Positions 8,833 to 17,368 of a DNA stretch of 64,000 bases are shown here, piece by piece. The stretch lies in contig JAFGCX010000034.1 in assembly GCA_016932415.1 (NCBI GenBank), positions 62,001 through 126,000 on the forward strand, in the 5' to 3' direction. The position numbers and the translations under genes were made by a program. The stretch comes from Candidatus Krumholzibacteriota bacterium (GTDB lineage Bacteria; Krumholzibacteriota; Krumholzibacteriia; Krumholzibacteriales; Krumholzibacteriaceae). Each line of letters opens with the position of its first letter. Position 1 is the first letter of the stretch. The notes beneath the pieces were generated by a model. The model worked only from the letters and a program-made list of their open reading frames with translations, searched no databases and was not told the DNA's origin.

Positions 8833-10137
8833 TTGAATCGAAAAAAGATATTGATGATGATAAATTTTTTCCCGCCATCGGCGGGAGGAGGAGTGTACCG
8901 TCCATTATCATTTGTACGGTATCTTTCCGGATCAGGATGGGACGTGACGGTGATCACCCCGAGACCCGGGGAATTCTGGATAAATGATCCCGGACTGGAA
9001 AGCAAAGTACCGCCGGAAGTCCGTGTTATAAGGACGAAGTCTTTCTCCGGTCAGAGGATCCTCGCAAACCTTGGAAAAGGAAAGCAGAGTGGCTCATCGA
9101 GATCTTCATCACGCTTCGGCCTGATGAGAAAAGCCGGTGAGTTCGTGCTGATTCCCGACACCTATGTCGGATGGGTCCCTTTTGCGGCCGGCGCGGCCGC
9201 GAAGCTATGCCGGTCTGAAAGATTCGATATGATATATTCGACAAGCCCGCCGGACAGCACCCATCTCGCAGCGGGAAGGACCTCGAGAAGGTTTCATCTT
9301 CCATGGGTAGCGGATTTTCGTGATCCATGGATCTCTCTCTATCTCAGAGATCCCGCGACGCCTATCCACGCGGCGATCCATAAAAATCTGGAAAAGCGGG
9401 TTTCAGCCGCGAAGCTCGTTCTCGTGACGACTACATGGCAGAAAGAGAAGCTTCTCTCTCTTTTTCCTTCATGCCGGGTCGAGAAGATCCCGAACGGTTA
9501 TGAGGAAGAGGATTTTCCCGAAGGTTTGGCGATCCCGGACGGCGACGGAAAGTTGAAGATCGTGCACGCCGGGATGCTTACCCTTGGAAGAAGTTCGCGG
9601 CCTTTTCTCGAAGGATTGAGGCTTTTTCTCGACCGAAGACCCGGTGCCGGAGAATCTGTAGAAGTGACCTTTATCGGACCAAGGGAGTCGGCCAATGAGG
9701 AATGGGTCGGAAGGCTCGGCCTCGGTGGCAACGTCAGGTTCCGTGATAATATCGCTCACAGCGAATGCGTAAATATCGAGAGGGCAAGTGATCTGCTTCT
9801 GCTGATAAAACATGACGATCCGAGATATACAGGTCTGGTTCCCGGAAAACTTTTTGAATATATAGGAGCTAGGCGTCCCATTCTCGCCATCGCTCCCGAT
9901 GGAGAGGCAGCTTCGATAGTCAGGGATCTGAATCGGGGAGAGGTTGTTCCGGCAGGTGACAGGGAGGCTGTCGCGGCAGTTATCGATAAGTTCTTTATCC
10001 TGCATAAAGAGGGCAGGCTGGGCAGTTCATATTCCCTCGGCGTGGTCAGGGAATATTCACGCCGTGTTCTCGCTGGAAAGCTCGAACTGTTGTTAAGGAG
10101 TATCGCGGGAAACGACCATAGTCTCGGAGAGGCGTGA
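8833..10137 (+). CDS. Glycosyltransferase family 4 (GT-B fold)
   Basis: A 434-residue GT-B type transferase. The N-terminal half carries the opening INFFPPSAGGGVYRP, common in GT4 enzymes, followed by YLSGSGWDVTVITPRP. The C-terminal half has KIPNGYEEEDF, KIVHAGML, and a donor-binding end domain with PGKLFEYIGARRPI and a following Glu-rich helix, corresponding to the EX7E-like region. GT4 enzymes are retaining and use nucleotide sugars. The TTG start at 8833 follows the flippase stop directly and has GGAGG at 8823-8827, five bases away, which fixes the start. It should act in the cytoplasm on a lipid-linked glycan. The sugar donor is not determinable. Confidence 0.85.
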   Translation: MNRKKILMMINFFPPSAGGGVYRPLSFVRYLSGSGWDVTVITPRPGEFWINDPGLESKVPPEVRVIRTKSFSGQRILANLGKGKQSGSSRSSSRFGLMRKAGEFVLIPDTYVGWVPFAAGAAAKLCRSERFDMIYSTSPPDSTHLAAGRTSRRFHLPWVADFRDPWISLYLRDPATPIHAAIHKNLEKRVSAAKLVLVTTTWQKEKLLSLFPSCRVEKIPNGYEEEDFPEGLAIPDGDGKLKIVHAGMLTLGRSSRPFLEGLRLFLDRRPGAGESVEVTFIGPRESANEEWVGRLGLGGNVRFRDNIAHSECVNIERASDLLLLIKHDDPRYTGLVPGKLFEYIGARRPILAIAPDGEAASIVRDLNRGEVVPAGDREAVAAVIDKFFILHKEGRLGSSYSLGVVREYSRRVLAGKLELLLRSIAGNDHSLGEA

Positions 10138-10210
10138 ACGGATATCAGAAGGCCTGCGGGGCGCGTCTTTCAGGAGTAGCGTGATATGACCATCGATGGA
10201 GAATGATCGA

Positions 10211-11785
10211 ATGGAAAGAGCGATGAAGAGAAGCGATTATCTGGTCGTCACGGCATCTGTCGCGTTGATGATAATACTTGCCCTGCCACTCAGGGGTTCG
10301 ATCACCGACGATACGTATATACATATGCAGTACGCGCGTAATCTGGTCGAAGCGGGTGAACTCTCATTCAACAGGGGGGAGCCGACCTATGGCGCTACCA
10401 GTCCACTCTGGGTCCTCCTTCTCGCCACGGTGTACCGGCTCGGTGGCGAGATGGCTCTGTGGAGCAGGATACTTTCGCTTTTTTTCGGCGTAGCTTCGAT
10501 ATATATGGTCTACAGGTTTATGATCGCGATCGGGATGGGGAGTTATCCTTCCGCGATAGCCTCGGCGATCTTCGCTTCGGAAGCATGGGTGATACGATGG
10601 AGTATGGTCGGAATGGAATCATCGATGGCAGTTTTCATCGTGATAGCCGCAGTAATGGCAGCTCTGGGAGCTACACGTTCGTTGAGGAGGTCGATGCTGT
10701 TTGGAGCCCTTCTCTTCCTTGCCTATCTTGCCAGACCTGAAACACTTTTGCTACTGCCCCTTTCCCTGATCTCATTCAGCCTCTTTCGCGGCGGCGCCGG
10801 AGGGGCTCGTCGATATGGGTGGCTGCTGATATTTATTCCCGCGATCGTCATCTGGTTCCTTGTGATAAGGGATCATACAGGCACGTGGTTCCCTCTGACT
10901 GCCGGTGCCAAGCAGGGAACGTTCGATTTTTCTCCTGTTCTGCTGACCAGGATGCTCGTCCCGGTAAAAATCCTTTCAATGAGCGTCGGGATCGCGATAA
11001 TCGTCCTTCTTCTTTTTCTGACCGCCGGTATATTTTTCAACAGGGATCTTCTCCGCGTCGAGGATGAGACGAGGCGCCCCGGTCTGTTTCTCGCGCTGAT
11101 ATGGATATTCGCCCTGCCTGCCGCTTATGTACTGATAGATTTTCAGATAATATCGAGGTATCTCATCCCGGTCTCTCCCTTCATAATCATTTTCGCGACA
11201 GGGTCGATCGTGATCTTCTCCGGCCGGCATATCAGAAGAAGGACGAATCTGTTACTGACCGTCTTCGCCGCGGCCGTCATCGCGCAGAACATACTTTTTC
11301 TCAATCTCTTCGTAGTGGGACCGACCAGGGATTTTTCGCGGGGGCTCGAGGATGTCCTCGTGAAGATCGGCATATACCTTTCTGAAAACTCCGATCCCGG
11401 AGATGTGATAGCAGCTCCCGATATAGGGGCAGTAGGATATTTTTCAGGAAGAAAGATCCTGGATCTCGGAGGTCTGGTCACTCCGGAGATAAATAAAATG
11501 CGTTCAAAGGTAGACTACGAGACGCTTATAGAAAGGGGAGACTATCTTCCCCTTGGAGCGGATTACTTTCTCGACCGCAGCAGAGTGCCGGTGAGGTTCA
11601 GCGGTCGTGTCATCCGCGGCGTACTTTTTACTCCAGTGATGAGCGGCACGGTCGCCAACCTTGGGATAAGGCAACCGGGGGAAGTGACTTATGTCCTGTA
11701 TCGACTTGACAGACCCTCGGGTGACGGCGGGTCGGAACTGCCCGGTGTGCCGGAAGAAAAGAGTCTTGATGCGCGGAAGATCTGA
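10211..11785 (+). CDS. Polytopic membrane protein, GT-C mannosyltransferase-like
   Basis: An integral membrane protein of about 524 residues with ten or more helices. The first periplasmic loop contains ITDDTYIHMQYARNL and then GATSPLWVLLL; an acidic pair in the first loop with a following SPLW is the signature of a family of GT-C type membrane glycosyltransferases (ArnT/PMT-like architecture) that use polyprenyl-phosphate sugars. The upstream DPM1-like enzyme could supply that donor, a pairing often seen. A C-terminal soluble part follows the last helix (from about residue 395), with VIAAPDIGAVGYFSG, as in related proteins. ATG 10211 has GGAGA eight bases upstream; an earlier in-frame ATG at 10196 lacks a good ribosome site. 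It probably adds a sugar on the periplasmic side. Confidence 0.7.
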   Translation: MERAMKRSDYLVVTASVALMIILALPLRGSITDDTYIHMQYARNLVEAGELSFNRGEPTYGATSPLWVLLLATVYRLGGEMALWSRILSLFFGVASIYMVYRFMIAIGMGSYPSAIASAIFASEAWVIRWSMVGMESSMAVFIVIAAVMAALGATRSLRRSMLFGALLFLAYLARPETLLLLPLSLISFSLFRGGAGGARRYGWLLIFIPAIVIWFLVIRDHTGTWFPLTAGAKQGTFDFSPVLLTRMLVPVKILSMSVGIAIIVLLLFLTAGIFFNRDLLRVEDETRRPGLFLALIWIFALPAAYVLIDFQIISRYLIPVSPFIIIFATGSIVIFSGRHIRRRTNLLLTVFAAAVIAQNILFLNLFVVGPTRDFSRGLEDVLVKIGIYLSENSDPGDVIAAPDIGAVGYFSGRKILDLGGLVTPEINKMRSKVDYETLIERGDYLPLGADYFLDRSRVPVRFSGRVIRGVLFTPVMSGTVANLGIRQPGEVTYVLYRLDRPSGDGGSELPGVPEEKSLDARKI

Positions 11786-11833
11786 TCTGCCCGATACTGT
11801 CGCGGCAGGACCTGAATTCCAGATGGAGGAAAG

Positions 11834-12640
11834 ATGCTGAAGCTTCCGGAACCGGTGATCCCTGGCGATATCCCCGCGGAAAAGGTCCCGAGCCTTCTCA
11901 GTAACTGGTTTCTTGGTTCGAAAGCCAGAAGGTATCTGAGCAGAAGGCGATTCGTGACGGTAACGGGATTACTTCCGGAAGTTTCGCGGGGAAGGGCTCT
12001 CGATATAGGCTGCGGCTGGGGATATAACCTCTTTCTGCTGAGATCGAGAGGTTTCGCGACCTGGGGTATAGATATAGTCCAGAACGATTTCTTCGCCGCC
12101 AGGAGGATAGCCGACGCGAACGGTTATTCGAATAATCTCCTTGGAGCCGATATGAGCGCGCTGCCGTTTGACGGCTGTTCTTTTGACGCGGTCACTGCTG
12201 TCGAGACTTTTGAACATGTATTCCATCCCGATCGGCCCGATGCTGTCCGGGAAGTGGCCAGAGTCCTCAGGAGAGGCGGAAGGTTCGTTCTCTCGACTCC
12301 GAATTACTATTCCCTCGTCGAAGCGGGGAAACGATTGATAGTGCGTCTGCCCCTTATGAAAAAAATCTTCCCCCCGATGTGCTACCCGGTCTCTGATATC
12401 GAGAGAAGCGATTATCATCCATACAGCTATCACCGGCCGTCGCGATATTCAGAGATAAGAGCCCTCCTCGAGGAGGAAGGCTTTGAGATCACCGAGGTAA
12501 AGAAAATAATATTCGTCTGGAAATCTGTCCCTGATCTGTTTTTTGCTCCCTGCGCCGCTCTTGAGGCGGTTCTCGAGAGGTTGCCGTTCCTTAAGGATCT
12601 CGCAAGCACTCTTGTAGTATCGGCAGTAAAAAAACAGTAA
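11834..12640 (+). CDS. Class I SAM-dependent methyltransferase
   Basis: A 268-residue Methyltransf_11-type enzyme. SAM-binding motif I is ALDIGCGWGYN near residue 56; the acidic end of strand 2 is WGIDIVQND; motif II is SFDAVTAVETFEHVFHPD; the post-motif is RVLRRGGRFVLSTPN. The C-terminal part is variable and includes an aromatic SDYHPYSYHRPSRYS loop likely to shape the acceptor site. The start ATG has GGAGG at 11825-11829. As the last gene of the polysaccharide run, it may methylate a sugar or cap the chain; the substrate cannot be predicted. A gap of about 390 bases follows before mraZ, so transcription of the polysaccharide operon probably stops here, although no clear intrinsic terminator is visible. 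Confidence 0.82.
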   Translation: MLKLPEPVIPGDIPAEKVPSLLSNWFLGSKARRYLSRRRFVTVTGLLPEVSRGRALDIGCGWGYNLFLLRSRGFATWGIDIVQNDFFAARRIADANGYSNNLLGADMSALPFDGCSFDAVTAVETFEHVFHPDRPDAVREVARVLRRGGRFVLSTPNYYSLVEAGKRLIVRLPLMKKIFPPMCYPVSDIERSDYHPYSYHRPSRYSEIRALLEEEGFEITEVKKIIFVWKSVPDLFFAPCAALEAVLERLPFLKDLASTLVVSAVKKQ

Positions 12641-12783
12641 GGTCCAGGACCGGGCCTTCGCGGTAGATCACCGCCCACGTCAAAGCAATTCCCGGATTCT
12701 CTCTCCCCCACATGGAACGCCGCGTCGATTCCCGGCCGGCATCCCTGATCGCTTGAAAGGAAGATCATTTTTTCTCTTTTTAC

Positions 12784-12798
12784 TGGGAGAAAGTGGGA
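12784..12798 (+). promoter_or_regulatory. Distal MraZ-type operator (two TGGGA repeats)
   Basis: Two TGGGA units start at 12784 and 12794, separated by five bases (GAAAG), the arrangement described for MraZ binding sites in E. coli. It lies 135 bases upstream of the main repeat array and away from the proximal promoter. Confidence 0.45.
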
Positions 12799-12909
12799 AA
12801 TCAGTGTTTTTTTCGCGGTTTTATTGAAAAATAATTCAATTATTACGTATCTTATTATATAACAACACAATAAAAATCAACAAAAAACAGACACAATCGG
12901 TATTTTCCC

Positions 12910-12937
12910 TTGACATGGTGGGAAAAAATGGGATAAA
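12910..12937 (+). promoter_or_regulatory. Main promoter of the dcw cluster
   Basis: A perfect TTGACA -35 at 12910-12915 and a GATAAA -10 at 12932-12937 with a 16-base spacer. The MraZ-type repeats cover the spacer and the -10, so bound MraZ should block RNA polymerase. Confidence 0.6.
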
Positions 12938-12953
12938 GTGGGGCGCAATGGTA
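12919..12953 (+). promoter_or_regulatory. Proximal MraZ operator, four repeats at a 10-base period
   Basis: TGGGA at 12919, TGGGA at 12929, TGGGG at 12939 and TGGTA at 12949: direct repeats with exactly five-base spacers, matching the TGGGN-N5-TGGGN rule known for MraZ. The array overlaps the promoter of mraZ itself and predicts autorepression. Confidence 0.75.
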
Positions 12954-13037
12954 GAAAAACAGGTTGATATTGTATCAACTCAGAGTTATTGACAGATCAA
13001 TTAATGAATCAATAGTCACTGGTTTGGAAGTTTGATG

Positions 13038-13472
13038 ATGCAGAATTTTCTGGGAAATTTCGATTGTACCCTTGATTCGAAAGGGCGACTTATGATCCCG
13101 GCCCGTTTCAGGCACCAGATCCCCGAAGCTTCCGGTGGTGAATATGTCATCAGCATGGGAAAAGACAGATGCCTGAATCTTTATCCTCTGAAAGAGTGGG
13201 ACGAAGTCGTAGTCAAAAAACTGCATGAACTCCCATCGGGTCCGGAAAAAAGGCAGTATATCCGTTTTTACAGCCGGAAATCACGGACGGTCAACCTCGA
13301 CAAATCCGGACGGATAGCTATACCTGCGAATTTTCTTGAAGCGATAGGGAATCCGGGGAAAGTCGTCGTTGTCGGAGTCCTCAACTATCTGGAGATCTGG
13401 ACTCCAGAGGATCATGCCAAGATGAGCAAAGATGGAGACGAGGCGTTTCTTGAGGGCGATTGGGAATACTAG
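13038..13472 (+). CDS. mraZ: Transcriptional regulator MraZ
   Basis: A 144-residue AbrB-like (SpoVT-AbrB fold) double-domain DNA-binding protein, first gene of the dcw cluster. The first repeat shows NFLGNFDCTLDSKGRLMIPARFR and the second shows NLDKSGRIAIPANF; the DxKGRxxIP and DKSGRIxIP motifs are diagnostic for MraZ, which forms a ring and binds TGGGN direct repeats. Such repeats lie directly upstream over the promoter. Of three adjacent start codons (TTG 13032, ATG 13035, ATG 13038), the last has the best spacing (seven bases) from GGAAG. It likely represses its own operon, as shown for E. coli. Confidence 0.95.
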   Translation: MQNFLGNFDCTLDSKGRLMIPARFRHQIPEASGGEYVISMGKDRCLNLYPLKEWDEVVVKKLHELPSGPEKRQYIRFYSRKSRTVNLDKSGRIAIPANFLEAIGNPGKVVVVGVLNYLEIWTPEDHAKMSKDGDEAFLEGDWEY

Positions 13473-13486
13473 TGCGGGAGAGGGCA

Positions 13487-13864
13487 ATGAGAGTATACCG
13501 TACCGAATGCGAGGGAGTCTCGATACTGAGGTTGTCCGGAGAGGTGAGAAGCGAGGAGGCACGGATGCTCCTAGATTTCATCGAAGAAACGACATCCTCC
13601 AGGCAGGAAGGGTATATTCTCGATTTTCAGGGCGTCGAGCATGTCAACTATCACGTATTCGAACTTTTCGAAGAATGGTTTTCCGTTCACCCGGACGTCC
13701 TGATAAGCGGTTTGAGCGATTATATCCTTGATATCCTGGCCTTCGTCCGAAAAGGGGACACCATACCTGTTTTTTCCGACTGGAGAACAGCTTTTCGTTG
13801 CCTGAAGGCAGGGAGCAGAAGACTCTCTCCTTCCGGCGCGCGCGAGCTCGTCGCCAGTTGCTGA
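13487..13864 (+). CDS. STAS-domain-like protein inserted between mraZ and rsmH
   Basis: About 125 residues with the secondary structure pattern of STAS/anti-sigma antagonist proteins: VSILRLSGEV, then a helix, then GYILDFQGVEHVNYHVFELF, then LISGLSDYILDILAF. In phosphorylatable members the loop after the third strand reads DSSG; here it aligns with Asn54-Tyr55-His56-Val57, so the usual serine is absent. It may therefore be a constitutive binding partner. ATG 13487 has a GGAGAGGG purine run just upstream and gives a natural domain start; TTG 13460 would overlap mraZ. A STAS gene is not a standard member of the dcw cluster. A GHKL kinase that could be a partner is encoded at 36528-37352. The function is unknown. 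Confidence 0.6.
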   Translation: MRVYRTECEGVSILRLSGEVRSEEARMLLDFIEETTSSRQEGYILDFQGVEHVNYHVFELFEEWFSVHPDVLISGLSDYILDILAFVRKGDTIPVFSDWRTAFRCLKAGSRRLSPSGARELVASC

Positions 13865-13881
13865 ATTGGAGAACCGCGCAA

Positions 13882-14790
13882 GTGCATCATATTCCGGTCA
13901 TGCTCGAACAGGTTGTAAGTCTTCTGATCACGGATCCGGATGGAAGATACGTTGATTGTACGCTGGGTCTTGGTGGACATTCGCTCAGAATACTCGATAC
14001 TGCCGGCAGCCGGATGGAGATAACAGGAATAGACAGGGATCTGGACGCGATCGAGGAAGCGAAAAGACGTCTGATGAAGTTTGGAAGAAGAATGAATTAT
14101 ATCCATGGCAATTTCGCCGATATCGACCTGCTTCTGGCGGGTGGAAAATACGAAGGATTCCTATTTGATCTCGGGCTTTCCTCATTTCAGATATCTGACA
14201 GAAAGAGGGGGTTCAGCTATCTCGACGACCGTCCTCTCGACATGTGCATGGGAAGCGGGGGAGGTTCTGTCATAAAGCTTCTCGCCACGGCATCCGAGGG
14301 CGAGTTACATAGAATAATCAGGGATTATGGAGAGGAAAGAAAAGGAAGAGGCATAGCCAGGACGATCGTCAGGATCAGGGGGGAAAAAGAGATCAAAACC
14401 ACAGGCCAGCTCCGGTCGATCGTTGAGATGGCCGTGCCTTCCGGACATCTTATCAATTCTCTTTCGAGGGTTTTCCAGGCTTTCAGGATATGGGCCAACA
14501 AAGAACTGGAGAATCTTGAAGCGGTCCTTCCCAAAGCCGTCGAAATGCTGATGCCTGGCGGGCGGATCGTGGTCATGAGTTACCACTCACTTGAAGACCG
14601 AATCGTAAAAAATTTTTTTAGAAGTGAAGAGAAAGGGTGTATATGCCCTTCTGATTTTCCGGTCTGTAATTGTGGGAAAAAACCCGAGTTGAAAGTGCTC
14701 ACCCGGCGCCCGATGATTCCCGGCGATGATGAGATCGCCGCTAACAGCAGGGCAAGGAGCGCCAGACTCAGGGCTGCAGAGAGGTTGTAA
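13882..14790 (+). CDS. rsmH: 16S rRNA m4C1402 methyltransferase RsmH
   Basis: A 302-residue MraW/RsmH enzyme that methylates N4 of C1402 in 16S rRNA using SAM. The N-terminus HHIPVMLEQVV and the following YVDCTLGLGGHS (motif I) are diagnostic; later motifs are DLGLSSFQ, SRVFQAFRIWAN and VMSYHSLEDRIVK, ending with the LTRRPM and SRARSARLRAAER segments. The GTG at 13882 is chosen because the protein then begins as family members do and GGAGA lies nine bases upstream; earlier in-frame TTG codons would run into the STAS gene. This is the standard position behind mraZ apart from the inserted STAS gene. Confidence 0.95.
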   Translation: MHHIPVMLEQVVSLLITDPDGRYVDCTLGLGGHSLRILDTAGSRMEITGIDRDLDAIEEAKRRLMKFGRRMNYIHGNFADIDLLLAGGKYEGFLFDLGLSSFQISDRKRGFSYLDDRPLDMCMGSGGGSVIKLLATASEGELHRIIRDYGEERKGRGIARTIVRIRGEKEIKTTGQLRSIVEMAVPSGHLINSLSRVFQAFRIWANKELENLEAVLPKAVEMLMPGGRIVVMSYHSLEDRIVKNFFRSEEKGCICPSDFPVCNCGKKPELKVLTRRPMIPGDDEIAANSRARSARLRAAERL

Positions 14791-14792
14791 CG

Positions 14793-15218
14793 ATGAAAAG
14801 TAAGAAAAATTATGTCGACCATGTTTCCATCGTGCTGAGAAGGACTTTTGAAGGCAAATTGAGTCCGATGAATTTCCTCCTGATCCTCGGCTTCTTCTCA
14901 AGCCTCGTCATGCTTTACATATCGCTTCACGTGCATTTTTATTCCCTGTCGGAAAAGATTAGCGAGGGTGAAGAAAGAGTGGAGATGCTGCGAGAGGAAA
15001 AAATCTATCTTACCGCTGAACAGGACAGGCTGACTTCCCACGAAAGAATCATACCTATCGTTCAGGATCTTGGTTTCAGGGCCGGTTACTCGAGCGAGAT
15101 AAACCGCGTGGCATTGTATGAGGATCATAGAAAGTTCAGCAATGAAGCCCCCTTCTGGGCGCAGGCGCAGGCGGCGGGAATCGGTCTTTCAAGTCCGTTG
15201 TTCAAGCCGGAGCGTTGA
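14793..15218 (+). CDS. ftsL: FtsL-like cell division protein
   Basis: A 141-residue bitopic protein: a basic cytoplasmic N-terminus, one membrane helix at about residues 28-48, then a heptad-like coiled coil (SLSEKISEGEERVEMLREEK) and a short C-terminal part. Size, topology and location between rsmH and ftsI fit FtsL, which joins FtsB and FtsQ at the division site and activates FtsWI. FtsL sequences diverge strongly, so the call rests on topology and gene order. It starts two bases after rsmH ends and its stop overlaps the ftsI start (TGATG). Confidence 0.8.
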   Translation: MKSKKNYVDHVSIVLRRTFEGKLSPMNFLLILGFFSSLVMLYISLHVHFYSLSEKISEGEERVEMLREEKIYLTAEQDRLTSHERIIPIVQDLGFRAGYSSEINRVALYEDHRKFSNEAPFWAQAQAAGIGLSSPLFKPER

Positions 15219-17368
15219 TGGCAAAGAAATTTCCAGAATGGCGGTTGCGCCTCGTGTCGGTCCTGGCGGCCGTGATCGTCTGTGTCCTCTTTTACCGGAT
15301 AATCCAGGTTCAGATAATTCGTCACAAGTCATACAAGGAGATAGCTCTCAACCAGTGGCACCTGAAAGTAAAGTGGCAGGCTCGCAGGGGTACTATTTTT
15401 GACAGAAGGGGTTATCCTCTCGCTGTTTCGTACAAATCGTACGATATAGGGATCACTCCGGCGGATTTTCCCGAATCAGAAGAAGCTGTGAAGTATCTCG
15501 CGGACGTTCTTGGCAGGGACAGAAAATCGATCAGACGTATCCTGAAACAGAAAGAGAGGTATATTCCTCTTGCCAAGGGAGTGAACCTGACCGGGGAAGC
15601 CGAAGCGAGGCTTTCTTCACTTTCAGGGATAAAGATCGATTCATTTCCGGAGAGGCTTAATCCTCTAAGTTCTATCGCTCCTGGATTCATCGGTACAATA
15701 GACAGGAATGGCAAGGGCATGGGAGGGATCGAAAGCGCTTTCCAGGATGATCTCGGCGGAGTCGACGGATGGCTGCTCATAAACCGGGATGCCAGGGACC
15801 ATACTTTCAAACCGGTCAATGCTCCGGGGATGGCGCCGATCGATGGAAAGGACATCTACCTTACTATCGATTCGAGGATCCAGTCTATCGTCGATTTCGA
15901 ACTTCAGCAGGGCGTGGATAAATACGGGGCTGCCGGGGGAGTAGCCCTGATAGTCGATCCTTCCAACGGTGATATAATCGCGATCTCTGAAAAAAAGGGG
16001 GAACGCGATAAGACCGGATCAGATGAATACAATGTGGGCAAACTGTTTTCGACGAGCTGTATCTATGAACCTGGATCGACATTCAAACTGATCACCGGAG
16101 CCTTTCTCCTCGAATCGAAGATGGTAGAACCGTACGATGTTTTTTACGGAGAAAAGGGAACGGCGGATTTTGAATTCGGAAAATTCAAGGACGATCATCC
16201 CGGAGACTGGATGACCTACAAGGAATCGTTCGTTCATTCAAGCAACATATGCACGATAAAAGCTGTCAAGGACGCCGAGATCCAGAAATTCTACAGTTTT
16301 CTGCTGAGGATCGGATTCGGAAGCAGGACAAGCATAGATCTTCCCGCTGAATCAAAGGGCAGACTGCAGGACCCTTCGTTATGGTCGGGACGTTCGCTGG
16401 CAAGTATCGCGATAGGTCAGGAGATCGGCGTGACTCCGATCCAGATGGCAATGGCATACTGCGCGCTGGCCAACGGGGGGACGCTTCTTGTTCCGAGAGT
16501 CGCGTTGATGAAGAGAGACGTTCTTGACGATGAGGTAGAACAAATTCCCGTCATAGAGGTCCGCAGGGTGCTCTCACCGGGAACTGTCGAGACCCTTGTC
16601 GATTTCTGCAAGGATGTGATCAGGGAGGGGACGGGGTCAAAAGCAGCCGTAGACGGGATCGATATCGCGGGAAAGACAGGAACCGCACAGAAATCAGACC
16701 AGTACGGATATGTCGACGGGAAGTATGTCGCTTCATTCATTGGATTTGCTCCCGCGGAAGACCCGCGCATGGTATGTCTCGTGATGCTCGATGAACCGGA
16801 GTACCTCTATCACTATGGCGGTTCATCATCGGCGGTGATCTTCAAAAAGATCATAGAGGGAGTAAATCTCTCCACTGATCTTTTTGTCGATGGAAAATAC
16901 AGTGATTTCGCGATCGGGTACAAAAAAGGAAAAAGGAACAAAGCACCGAATTTTCTCAGATTGAATGTTTCTGAGGCGGAAGAGCTCGCTTCGAAAAGTA
17001 AAGTCGGAATCGTCTATTCCCATGACGCGGGAGAAGTTTTTTCCCAGATACCGGGTCCCGGAACTCTGTTATCCGATGATGAACAGGTCATCCTTTCATT
17101 TTACCCGGTCAATAGAGATGAACTGGCCAAAGTAAACGTACCTGATCTGACAGGTCTTTCCATCAGGAAAGCCAGGAGGATGCTTCTCGAATGCGGTCTG
17201 AAAAGCATAATCAGGGGAACTGGCACGGTCAGGTCACAATCGCCGGGCGCGGGAAAGTCGATCAACGCAGGAAGCGTCATAAAACTTGATTGCAGACCTG
17301 TCAATACCGGTCTGAAAGGGCTGGCTATGAATATTAAGAATAAAATAAAAGCGGGAGAAATCGATTGA
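15218..17368 (+). CDS. ftsI: Penicillin-binding protein FtsI/PBP3-type with two PASTA domains
   Basis: A class B PBP of about 716 residues that cross-links septal peptidoglycan. One N-terminal membrane helix (about 11-32), a PBP dimerisation domain (QARRGTIFDRRGYPLA), then a transpeptidase domain with the three catalytic motifs: STFK near 288, SSN near 342 and KTGT near 487. Residues about 576-630 and 638-693 are two PASTA repeats (VPDLTGLSIRKAR in the second). PASTA tails are usual in Gram-positive and some other phyla but absent from E. coli FtsI. ATG 15218 has GGAG five bases upstream; TTG 15215 is also in frame. The stop overlaps the TTG of murE. Confidence 0.93.
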   Translation: MAKKFPEWRLRLVSVLAAVIVCVLFYRIIQVQIIRHKSYKEIALNQWHLKVKWQARRGTIFDRRGYPLAVSYKSYDIGITPADFPESEEAVKYLADVLGRDRKSIRRILKQKERYIPLAKGVNLTGEAEARLSSLSGIKIDSFPERLNPLSSIAPGFIGTIDRNGKGMGGIESAFQDDLGGVDGWLLINRDARDHTFKPVNAPGMAPIDGKDIYLTIDSRIQSIVDFELQQGVDKYGAAGGVALIVDPSNGDIIAISEKKGERDKTGSDEYNVGKLFSTSCIYEPGSTFKLITGAFLLESKMVEPYDVFYGEKGTADFEFGKFKDDHPGDWMTYKESFVHSSNICTIKAVKDAEIQKFYSFLLRIGFGSRTSIDLPAESKGRLQDPSLWSGRSLASIAIGQEIGVTPIQMAMAYCALANGGTLLVPRVALMKRDVLDDEVEQIPVIEVRRVLSPGTVETLVDFCKDVIREGTGSKAAVDGIDIAGKTGTAQKSDQYGYVDGKYVASFIGFAPAEDPRMVCLVMLDEPEYLYHYGGSSSAVIFKKIIEGVNLSTDLFVDGKYSDFAIGYKKGKRNKAPNFLRLNVSEAEELASKSKVGIVYSHDAGEVFSQIPGPGTLLSDDEQVILSFYPVNRDELAKVNVPDLTGLSIRKARRMLLECGLKSIIRGTGTVRSQSPGAGKSINAGSVIKLDCRPVNTGLKGLAMNIKNKIKAGEID

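Larger units (their letters stand above)
12641..13037 (+). promoter_or_regulatory. Intergenic control region in front of the dcw cluster
   Basis: About 400 bases without a convincing gene. It becomes AT-rich towards mraZ. It contains a distal pair of TGGGA repeats (12784-12798), a TTGAA/TTCAA inverted repeat at 12824-12839, a possible weak promoter (TTCAAT 12835-12840, 17-base gap, TATAAC 12858-12863), and the main promoter with four MraZ-type repeats at 12910-12953. GGAAG at 13026-13030 is the mraZ ribosome site. Confidence 0.6.

Noticed and set aside
10186-10206. Six-codon frame with a good AGGAG before the GT-C-like membrane gene
   Set aside because: Too short to call a gene; it may only help ribosomes reach ATG 10211.
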